From: CALGYY01 sp964585485
GTDB lineage: Bacteria; Bacteroidota; Bacteroidia; Bacteroidales; CAIWKO01
Length of the DNA: 12,151 nucleotides
Assembly: GCA_964585485.1 (NCBI GenBank)
Contig: CAZPDS010000074.1
Location: forward strand, 1 to 12,151
Direction of reading: 5' to 3'
Of the stretch, positions 6,384 to 12,151 are shown one piece after another. How positions within the stretch are numbered: position 1 is the first letter of the stretch; each line of letters opens with the position of its first letter. The notes under the pieces are model-generated. The model was not told the DNA's origin, ran no database searches, and saw only the letters and a list, made by a program, of their open reading frames with translations. A program made the position numbers and the translations under genes.

Positions 6384-8165
6384 ATGACTGATCAGGTTAC
6401 CCGTATTTTTGATTTGGTTCCACGCTATCATCAACTATTTCCAAAGGCCGACGTTTTTGCCGGCAAGGATGAAGGAGAATGGGTTCGCTACAGCAGCAAA
6501 GCATATGTTGACATCGTAAATCATATTAGTTACGGCTTTTTGGCACTGGGCGTGCAAAAGGGCGATAAAATTGCAACAATCACTTACAACCGCCCCGAAT
6601 GGAATTTCCTCGACATGGGCATTTTGCAGATAGGCGCAGTCCATGTGCCGATCTATCCAAACATCAGCGAAAGCGATTACAAGTATATTCTCAGCCATGC
6701 CGAAGTAAAATATGTTTTCCTTTCGGGGGATGATCTCCTGCGGAAGATCGAGCACATCTTGCCGGAAATCCCGACTTTGAAAGACATATACACCTTTAAG
6801 AACCTACGTGGCTTTAAGCATTTAAACGAATTGATCCGCTTGGGCTGGCAACATCAGGAAAGCGAAAAACTAACAGCCCTGAAAAACACCATTCAACCCG
6901 ACGATCTGGCTACGCTGATCTACACCTCAGGGACAACCGGAACACCCAAGGGCGTTATGCTGTCGCACCATAACATCGTAAGTAATTTTATGGCCGTTTC
7001 CGACATTCCGCCGGTGGGTCCGCAATCGCGCGCCGTTAGTTATCTTCCGCTGTGCCATGTGTACGAACGCATGCTGAACTACATGTATCAGTACCTTGGA
7101 GTATCGGTGTATTACGCCGAAAACATGGGAACCATTGCCGATAACATTCGGGAAGTACAACCGGAGATTTTCACAACAGTACCACGGCTATTGGAAAAAG
7201 TATGGGAGAAGATACTTCAGAAAGGACATAAACTCCCGCCCTTAAAACGCAAAATTTTCTTTTGGGCCGTCAAACTGGCACTCGTCTACGATCCCACATG
7301 CAAGCAAGGCACCTGGTATGCAGTACGCCTTAAACTTGCAGATGCGCTTATCTATAGCAAATGGCGTGAAGCCCTGGGCGGACAGCTCAAGGTTGTTGTT
7401 TCCGGCGGCGCTGCCCTTCAAGCCCGTCTGGGCCATGCCTTCTGGGCGGCACGAATTCCGGTACTGGAAGGCTACGGCTTAACCGAAACATCACCGGTAA
7501 TCGCCGTAAGCCACTTCCGGAAAAACGGGGTGAAAATAGGTACGGTGGGGCCCATCCTCCGGGGTGTTGATGTCAAGATTGGCGCCCTGGATGAAGTGCT
7601 GTGCAAAGGCCCCGGTGTTATGATGGGATACTTCAAAGAACCTGAACTTACCCGCGAAGTAATCGATGCTGAGGGCTGGTTTCATACAGGCGATACCGGG
7701 GTTATTGAACCGGAAGGGCAGCTAAGGCTTACCGGTCGCATCAAAGAACTCTTTAAAACATCCTTTGGAAAATATGTCAACCCCGGCGCCATCGAAGATT
7801 TATTTAAAGAATCGCCCCTGATCGACAATATGTGCGTTTTCGGCGAAAACCAAAAATTTGCCGTCGCCCTGGTGGTACCCGATTTCAACGACCTGCGCAA
7901 CTGGTGCGAAAATAAGGGCATTGAATACACTACCCACACCGAAATGATCGCCCACGAAGAAGTTAAAAAGAAATTCAAAAAAGAAGTAGCCCGCTTCAAT
8001 GCGCAGTTAGGGGCCACCGAACAAATCAAACGTTACGAACTAATCGACTACGAATGGTCAACCTTTACAGGCGAGCTAACACCTACCTTAAAATTAAAAC
8101 GCAAATACATCGAGGGCAAATACGAATCGACCATCAAGAAACTTTTTGATGCCGGAAGTGATTGA
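6384..8165 (+). CDS. Long-chain fatty acid-CoA ligase (AMP-forming)
   Basis: Activates fatty acids with ATP and CoA to acyl-CoA by way of an acyl-adenylate. It belongs to the ANL superfamily and is cytoplasmic or membrane-associated. The 593-residue product is the usual length for the FadD15/FAA-like branch. The motifs appear in order: P-loop YTSGTTGTPKG at 180-190, GYGLTET at 363-369, GWFHTGD at 431-437, the hinge 'LRLTGRIKELFKTSFGKYVNP' shortly after, and the C-terminal PTLKLKRK at 567-574 that carries the catalytic Lys region. All key parts are intact. There is no signal peptide. It follows the dehydrogenase by 55 bp, with a TAGCTTTG box in the gap, so it may be its own transcript. A role in fatty acid uptake or in recycling of membrane acyl chains is likely. 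The acyl chain length it prefers cannot be read from the sequence. Confidence 0.94.
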   Translation: MTDQVTRIFDLVPRYHQLFPKADVFAGKDEGEWVRYSSKAYVDIVNHISYGFLALGVQKGDKIATITYNRPEWNFLDMGILQIGAVHVPIYPNISESDYKYILSHAEVKYVFLSGDDLLRKIEHILPEIPTLKDIYTFKNLRGFKHLNELIRLGWQHQESEKLTALKNTIQPDDLATLIYTSGTTGTPKGVMLSHHNIVSNFMAVSDIPPVGPQSRAVSYLPLCHVYERMLNYMYQYLGVSVYYAENMGTIADNIREVQPEIFTTVPRLLEKVWEKILQKGHKLPPLKRKIFFWAVKLALVYDPTCKQGTWYAVRLKLADALIYSKWREALGGQLKVVVSGGAALQARLGHAFWAARIPVLEGYGLTETSPVIAVSHFRKNGVKIGTVGPILRGVDVKIGALDEVLCKGPGVMMGYFKEPELTREVIDAEGWFHTGDTGVIEPEGQLRLTGRIKELFKTSFGKYVNPGAIEDLFKESPLIDNMCVFGENQKFAVALVVPDFNDLRNWCENKGIEYTTHTEMIAHEEVKKKFKKEVARFNAQLGATEQIKRYELIDYEWSTFTGELTPTLKLKRKYIEGKYESTIKKLFDAGSD

Positions 8166-8167
8166 TC

Positions 8168-8198
8168 TTTCTTCAAAGGCCATTTTTGTATAATTTTC
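8168..8198 (+). promoter_or_regulatory. Possible promoter of the GldN-like lipoprotein gene
   Basis: TTTC at 8168-8171, 19 bp, then TAATTTTC at 8191-8198 resembles TTTG-N19-TAnnTTTG with one mismatch in each box. It lies 11 bp before the ATG at 8210, which would leave a very short leader. The call is weak. Confidence 0.35.
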
Positions 8199-8209
8199 AA
8201 CTATTACGC

Positions 8210-8773
8210 ATGAAGCATTCTTTGATTTCACTCTTACTGCTTACCGCCTTGATTCCTGCTTGCACACGAACTGAAACATCCGAGGCCGGCCAGGAAAACA
8301 TGATTACGGAAAAAATTGAATATCCCGTATTCATTAAGGATCCGTGGGAAGAAGAAACAACGGACTGGTGGAAAGAAAACATTGAAACCTCCAAACGACT
8401 GGAGTTTGTCAAAACTATCTTCGACTGGGCCTACAGTGGCAAAGTAAAAGCCTACGACTTTATCACCTACGAACCACTCAGTGTAGAGCAGGTGAAGGCC
8501 ATTGGCAACCGGTGCGACACCATTACCATTACGGAGACCACGCCTCCCTATCGCGAAAAAGATACCGTGATCCAGGAGAAACTGGACTTCGCACAGATTC
8601 ACAAAGTGAAGTTTTTGGAGGAATGGACCTATGACAAGAATCGCACATCGATTGCAAAAAAAATCATCGGAATCGCCCCGGCCCTGACGGTTTACGCCGA
8701 TAGTGTTGAAATCAAAGGCTTCAAGCCCCTGTTCTGGCTTTTCTTTGACGATCGCTATGCAAAAAAGAAGTAA
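8210..8773 (+). CDS. Lipoprotein with a GldN-like domain
   Basis: The product has 187 residues from ATG 8210; this start puts a clean lipoprotein signal at the N-terminus, while a TTG at 8162 would add residues before it. The lipobox is LIPAC, with Cys18 as the lipidated residue. The mature part has 'RLEFVKTIFDWAYSGKVKAYDF', then an acidic and Thr-rich middle, then 'KFLEEWTYDKNRTSIAKKIIGIAP' and 'KGFKPLFWLFFDD'. These last two blocks closely resemble the C-terminal core of GldN/PorN, a periplasmic ring component of the gliding motor and type IX secretion system. Real GldN is longer and is encoded with gldK, gldL and gldM, none of which is here. This is therefore a stand-alone paralogue, probably anchored in the inner or outer membrane facing the periplasm. 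The family link comes from recalled motif patterns, not from a search. Confidence 0.75.
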   Translation: MKHSLISLLLLTALIPACTRTETSEAGQENMITEKIEYPVFIKDPWEEETTDWWKENIETSKRLEFVKTIFDWAYSGKVKAYDFITYEPLSVEQVKAIGNRCDTITITETTPPYREKDTVIQEKLDFAQIHKVKFLEEWTYDKNRTSIAKKIIGIAPALTVYADSVEIKGFKPLFWLFFDDRYAKKK

Positions 8774-8842
8774 TCCAACAGAAAAAGGAATACCTGCGTA
8801 AAATGCTGATAGCCCGTTTCAGTATCCATTGTTACAGGCACA

Positions 8843-8874
8843 TTTGCGAATTGCTTTGTTTTGATGTATCTTTG
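8843..8874 (+). promoter_or_regulatory. Bacteroidetes-type promoter of the MORN-repeat gene
   Basis: TTTG at 8843-8846, 20 bp, then TATCTTTG at 8867-8874 is a perfect match to both promoter elements. Transcription would begin near 8880-8882, giving a leader of about 15 bases before the GTG at 8897. The rest of the 123-bp gap after the lipoprotein gene holds no clear terminator. Confidence 0.8.
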
Positions 8875-8896
8875 AAGAAATCATCCACATAATCTT

Positions 8897-9640
8897 GTGA
8901 AAACCTGTTTCTCCGGCATCCTCTGCGGCCTTCTGCTCATAATTGAAACAAGCTTGGTGTTCGGGCAAACCGAAGAGCGTCCGCGCTATGCGCCGTTTTC
9001 GGATAAGCACCGGAACGCGCGGGATGAGCTGGGACGTAAACAGGGCCTGTGGAAATACTATACCCTTAACCGGGTGTTGGTTCTTGAAATCACCTTTCAG
9101 AACGACGTCAAGCACGGCCCTTTCATCCGTCATTCTTCCTCAAACGGGGTGATTACCGAAGAGTCCAATTATTTCGATGGTCGCCGCGACGGCGAAATTA
9201 AAAAATACAACTACAACGGAACCCTGATCACCGAAGGCAATTACCTGATGGGCAAGAAAACAGGGACCTGGATCAGCTATTATCCCGTAAACGGCGAAAA
9301 GCGCGCCCAGGGCAGTTACGACAACAACGGGAAACAAACCGGCAACTGGCAGTATTATACATCCAAAGGCAACCTGAAAGCTGAAGGAGGCTATAAATCA
9401 GGGCTTCGCGAAGGGGTCTGGAAATTATATTCGGCGGACGGATCCCGCAGTGAAGAAAAGAAATTCCAGGGCGGCAAAGAGGTAGGTGTTGTAACGGCTG
9501 CTGCGAACCCCAAAAAACCGGGGAAAAAACTTCCGCAAACCAACAAGCCTAATAACAAAAACACCACTCCGGCGCCGGTAAAACCTCCGGTTCCGGCCAA
9601 TCCGCCTTCAGCACCCTCAGCACAACCGAACAATCAATGA
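8897..9640 (+). CDS. Exported MORN-repeat (MORN_2/YwqK-like) protein with Pro/Asn-rich tail
   Basis: The product has 247 residues with a GTG start, supported by the perfect promoter that ends 22 bp upstream and by the signal peptide that begins at once. The signal peptide ends near LVFG-Q (residues 20-24). Six tandem modules of about 23-26 residues follow, each opening with a G-x-W/F/I pattern: QGLWKYY, HGPFIRH, DGEIKKY, TGTWISYY, TGNWQYY and EGVWKLY, ending about residue 195. This is the MORN_2 pattern seen in 'toxin-antitoxin system YwqK family antitoxin' annotations, but no toxin gene is next to it, so that name says little. The last 45 residues are rich in Lys, Pro and Asn (for example PAPVKPPVPANPPSAPS) and look unstructured. 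It is probably a periplasmic or surface protein of unknown role. Its end overlaps the convergent ysxC by 7 bp. Confidence 0.85.
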   Translation: MKTCFSGILCGLLLIIETSLVFGQTEERPRYAPFSDKHRNARDELGRKQGLWKYYTLNRVLVLEITFQNDVKHGPFIRHSSSNGVITEESNYFDGRRDGEIKKYNYNGTLITEGNYLMGKKTGTWISYYPVNGEKRAQGSYDNNGKQTGNWQYYTSKGNLKAEGGYKSGLREGVWKLYSADGSRSEEKKFQGGKEVGVVTAAANPKKPGKKLPQTNKPNNKNTTPAPVKPPVPANPPSAPSAQPNNQ

Positions 9641-10260
9641 TGCAATCCGGGCAGTACGCCATCTTGCTGGTCCTTTAACAAGGCCTCAATAAACTCCAAC
9701 AGCTCCTCCCGCCCAATTTTATTACTTGCCGAGCTTAAAAAAACTTCCGGCAAATATTCCCAGATCTCCAGCAAATGACGGCGGTACGCGCTGATGTTTC
9801 GCTGCAATTCGTTCCGCGTAAGCTTATCTGTTTTGGTAAAAACCATCGAAAAAGGAACCTGGTTCTGCACCAGATTATTCATAAAATCGACGTCAATCTT
9901 TTGCGGCGCTAATCGGGCATCCAGTAACATGAATGTGTGTAGCAGATCGGTCCGTTTTGTGAGGTAATTTCCCACCATCGGCAGCCATGTTTTCGATTCC
10001 GACTTTGACGTTTTGGCATAGCCTATACCCGGAAGATCCACAAGGTACCACTCATCATTGATGAGAAAATGATTAATAAGTTGTGTTTTCCCTGGCGTTG
10101 ATGAGGTTTTTGCAAGGGTTTTTACATCCACCAGAAAATTTATCAGCGAGGACTTCCCGACGTTAGAGCGACCAATAAAGGCAAACTCGGGTTTTTGGTC
10201 ATCCGGCCCGCCGGTATGAATAGCACTGCTCTTAATAAAAAGAGCCGATCGTATTTTCAT
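9634..10260 (-). CDS. ysxC: Ribosome biogenesis GTP-binding protein YsxC/EngB
   Basis: A cytoplasmic GTPase that helps assemble the large (50S) ribosomal subunit; essential in many bacteria. The 208-residue product is the normal length. The GTPase motifs are intact: G1 GRSNVGKSS at 30-38, G2 with T55-P-G, G3 DLPG at 75-78 followed by IGYA, G4 TKTD at 142-145, and G5 SSAS at 176-179. Its ATG shares one base with the stop of the GlsB-like gene (TAATG, 10258-10262), so translation is probably coupled and the gene is the last in a three-gene minus-strand operon. Its stop codon overlaps the 3' end of the convergent MORN gene, leaving no space for a terminator between them. The alternative symbol is engB. 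Confidence 0.96.
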   Translation of the reverse strand: MKIRSALFIKSSAIHTGGPDDQKPEFAFIGRSNVGKSSLINFLVDVKTLAKTSSTPGKTQLINHFLINDEWYLVDLPGIGYAKTSKSESKTWLPMVGNYLTKRTDLLHTFMLLDARLAPQKIDVDFMNNLVQNQVPFSMVFTKTDKLTRNELQRNISAYRRHLLEIWEYLPEVFLSSASNKIGREELLEFIEALLKDQQDGVLPGLHH

Positions 10261-11207
10261 TAGGTGGTCTTAAGGTATTTTTCTTTGAGGTAGGTCAGCA
10301 AGTGCCGTTCCTTCTTATTCTCATAAATATCGCCGATAGTGACCAGAATGCCCGTTTCCTCAACCTTGCCAAACGCCTCATTGATACTGGTGCCAAAGGT
10401 TCGCATGGTGGAAGTCAAGTTCATGTAGGCGTTCACCAGGGGCGGAATATGTTCATCGAGTTCCCGCATCACCTGAATCAGGCGCTTGTAATCCTGGCCG
10501 TAATTGCCGCCGTGGAAAAGCGATTCCAGCTTATCCAGCTCGGTCTCAATCTGCAGCGGAACCTTTGGCTTTACCAGGCAATCGGTATCCGGAAAATACT
10601 TAAAGAGGAAATACAAAATAATATCGCGGGCTTCCTTTTTGAAATGCGGATACATGGTAACTTTCCCAAAGAAGTACTTCACGTCCGGGTTATCAATCAC
10701 CAGTGCCCCGAGACCATCCCAAAGATTATCCAGCGAAAAAAGTCCTTTGCGACTACTCACCATCGGCTGGTAGGCCGGCTGAACAAAACTTCGCCCCAAT
10801 TCAATCGTATACGGAAAAAACTCATCCAGAAAGCGCGGTGTAAAATCAAAGAGATGCGAAGTAGCGATCAGCGGCTCACCACTTGCATTAAACGGAACCT
10901 TTCCGCAATGCATAAAGCGGTACCCGCCTATGATTTCCTGATCCCGGGGATTCCAAACCACCAGTTGCTTGTAGGGATAATCCTGCACATCAAATTCATC
11001 AATATCGACCTCCTCGCCCGTGCCACCCCCGCCCATCCGAAAGGTCAGCTCGCGGATACGTCCAATTTCCTGCATAACGTTCGGCGAATCGTGAGCCGTA
11101 ATAATATAAATACTATTGCTTCCATTGTTGGTTTTCCGGACGAATCTCTTTTTATTAAGTTCTTTCTTCAGTAGTGCTTTATCCACCGGTTGAATAATCT
11201 CTTTCAT
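10260..11207 (-). CDS. glsB: GNAT-fold N-acyltransferase, probable glycine-lipid synthase subunit GlsB
   Basis: Probably transfers a 3-hydroxy fatty acyl group from acyl-ACP to the amino group of glycine, the first step of glycine-lipid synthesis known in Bacteroides; it belongs to the OlsB/hemolysin-like Acetyltransf_5 family. The start is taken as ATG 11207 (315 residues, MKEIIQPV). A second ATG at 11228 would add seven residues and overlap the upstream gene by 8 bp. Visible blocks are 'DSPNVMQEIGRIRELTFR' (40-57), 'GGGGTGEEVDIDEFD' (59-73), 'KQLVVWNP..QEIIGGYRF' (80-98) and the ELGRSFVQPAYQ block (136-147), which fits the conserved acyl-ACP/catalytic region. It is soluble or peripheral, with no signal. 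It lies between the GlsA-like gene and ysxC, and this neighbourhood supports the glycine-lipid reading. An ornithine or other amino acid acceptor is not excluded. Confidence 0.8.
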   Translation of the reverse strand: MKEIIQPVDKALLKKELNKKRFVRKTNNGSNSIYIITAHDSPNVMQEIGRIRELTFRMGGGGTGEEVDIDEFDVQDYPYKQLVVWNPRDQEIIGGYRFMHCGKVPFNASGEPLIATSHLFDFTPRFLDEFFPYTIELGRSFVQPAYQPMVSSRKGLFSLDNLWDGLGALVIDNPDVKYFFGKVTMYPHFKKEARDIILYFLFKYFPDTDCLVKPKVPLQIETELDKLESLFHGGNYGQDYKRLIQVMRELDEHIPPLVNAYMNLTSTMRTFGTSINEAFGKVEETGILVTIGDIYENKKERHLLTYLKEKYLKTT

Positions 11208-11220
11208 GGATCCAAAAAAA

Positions 11221-12108
11221 TTAAACATTAAAGATCAGGTCGGGCGCCTTTTCCAAATTATAAACATGCTCTCTGACCCGGGCTGCCCACTGCAGATCAT
11301 TAGCCGACTTATCAAAAACACCGACAGAAATAGGTTTTCCGATCGTAATTCGAATTGCATGACCTTTCTGACGGTACATTTCATCCACCAGATACAACAT
11401 TTCCAGATTGAATTTAAGACCGATTTTCTTCCTGAAACGGGCCAGATTATAGAAAAACGAGGTGTTTTGGCCCTGGATGTGAACCGGAATAATATCACGT
11501 TTTGATTTACGGGCCTTGCTGATAAAGGTCTTTTTCCATTCCAGATCCTCGATCACGCCTTGTTTCTGCTTACGCGAAACCAGGCCGGCCGGAAAATAGA
11601 GAATTGTCTTGTCGCCCATAAAGGTTTGATCAAAGAGGGCAATATTTTCAGCGTTGCTGCCATGCTTGTTCACCGGAATGAATAAAGGTTCCAGGTTCTT
11701 CACGTTCATCAGAAAATCGTTCACCGGAAAAAGAATATCCGGTCGAACGCGGCCGGCCACGGTGATGAGCGCGATGCCGTCGAGCCCGCCCAGCGGATGA
11801 TTTGCAGCCAGCAGGTAACGGCCTTCCGCCGGAATATTTTCCAGCCCCCTGACTTCAAGGTGGCTACCAAAGTATTCGATAATACGGTTAGCAAAAGGAA
11901 GTCCGCTAAGGTGAGCGTTTTCACGGATGAACTGGTTCATATCATCCTGGTGCAAAATGCGCTTCAGATAGCGAACAACAAAGCCCGGCAAAAATTTAAG
12001 AAGACGCGGATTTTTCGATGCAATGACTTGCTCAACATCGATCAGCTTATTCTCAAACTCACCGGCCGCTGAAGAGTTCCCCGGTGTCGTCCCTGATGGT
12101 TCTTTCAT
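11221..12108 (-). CDS. glsA: PlsC-type O-acyltransferase, probable glycine-lipid synthase subunit GlsA
   Basis: Probably adds the second acyl chain, by O-acylation of the N-acyl-glycine made by the next gene's product. It belongs to the 1-acylglycerol-3-phosphate acyltransferase (PlsC/OlsA) family and is likely at the inner face of the membrane. The product has 295 residues. The acyltransferase motif is NHPLGGLDG at 103-111, where His104 and Asp110 are five residues apart instead of the usual four (HX4D). A second block, 'LFIPVNKHGSNAE' (142-154), and a third, 'ILYFPAGLVSRK' (169-180, FPxG type), follow in the expected order. The N-terminal 100 residues carry no long hydrophobic helix. The ATG at 12108 is 14 bp after a TATCTTTG box on the same strand. 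The downstream gene starts 13 bp after its stop, or overlaps it. The glycine-lipid role is inferred from motif and gene pairing. Confidence 0.8.
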   Translation of the reverse strand: MKEPSGTTPGNSSAAGEFENKLIDVEQVIASKNPRLLKFLPGFVVRYLKRILHQDDMNQFIRENAHLSGLPFANRIIEYFGSHLEVRGLENIPAEGRYLLAANHPLGGLDGIALITVAGRVRPDILFPVNDFLMNVKNLEPLFIPVNKHGSNAENIALFDQTFMGDKTILYFPAGLVSRKQKQGVIEDLEWKKTFISKARKSKRDIIPVHIQGQNTSFFYNLARFRKKIGLKFNLEMLYLVDEMYRQKGHAIRITIGKPISVGVFDKSANDLQWAARVREHVYNLEKAPDLIFNV

Positions 12109-12122
12109 GGCAATTAAGAGTA

Positions 12123-12130
12123 CAAAGATA
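12123..12130 (-). promoter_or_regulatory. Promoter -7 box of the glsA-glsB-ysxC operon
   Basis: On the minus strand, bases 12130 to 12123 read TATCTTTG, an exact Bacteroidetes -7 box, 14 bp before the ATG at 12108. The matching -33 element would fall at or beyond the right edge of the window, so it cannot be checked. The leader would be very short. Confidence 0.65.
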
Positions 12131-12151
12131 GTTCATTTTATTAAAGAGGCT

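Noticed and set aside
8803..8823. Possible CTGA...TCAG hairpin after the GldN-like gene
   Set aside because: The arms are four bases with a long loop and no T-run; chance is the better explanation.
8897..9640. MORN-repeat gene as the antitoxin half of a toxin-antitoxin pair
   Set aside because: The adjacent genes are a GldN-like lipoprotein and ysxC, and the protein is exported, so no toxin partner is evident.
10302..11174. Open frame of 290 codons on the + strand opposite the GlsB-like gene
   Set aside because: It lies wholly antisense to a gene with clear family motifs, its translation resembles no family, and it has no promoter box.

Overview
The window looks like ordinary chromosomal DNA of a Bacteroidota (Bacteroidetes) bacterium. 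The reasons are: promoter-like boxes of the Bacteroidetes type (TAnnTTTG with a TTTG-like element about 20 bp upstream) before several genes, including the perfect pair TTTG-N20-TATCTTTG at 8843-8874; almost no Shine-Dalgarno sequences; a lipoprotein with a GldN-like domain, a family tied to gliding and type IX secretion; a glycine-lipid acyltransferase pair; and a TonB-dependent receptor. No rRNA, tRNA, CRISPR array, insertion sequence, phage gene or attachment site is visible. Genes are packed tightly and no convincing rho-independent terminator was found. No gap without a gene exceeds 300 bases; the longest is 2129-2299.

Left part (1-2128, + strand): the 3' end of a FemAB/GNAT-type acyltransferase gene whose start lies outside the window, then upp (uracil phosphoribosyltransferase, pyrimidine salvage) behind its own promoter, which contains a 7-bp palindrome. 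A small four-helix membrane protein gene with several poly-A tracts follows 4 bp after upp.

Middle part (2129-8165, + strand): an AT-rich gap with a repeated ATTCG-N3-ATAGAATAA element and a promoter leads into a gene set: a polytopic membrane protein of unknown function, a BtuB/siderophore-type TonB-dependent receptor overlapping it by the tetranucleotide ATGA, and a short-chain dehydrogenase 34 bp later. A promoter box just after the dehydrogenase probably drives a long-chain fatty acid-CoA ligase.

Right part: two exported proteins on the + strand (a GldN-like lipoprotein at 8210-8773 and a MORN-repeat protein at 8897-9640) converge on a minus-strand operon read from 12108 down to 9634. 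Its order is an O-acyltransferase (GlsA-like), an N-acyltransferase (GlsB-like), and the essential ribosome-assembly GTPase YsxC/EngB. The GlsB-like and YsxC genes share one base (TAATG). The MORN gene and ysxC overlap tail to tail by 7 bp.

Most genes are housekeeping or envelope and lipid functions. I see no clear defence system or other new multi-gene system. The least explained parts are the membrane protein coupled to the TonB receptor, the repeated dyad upstream of it, and the solitary GldN-like lipoprotein.
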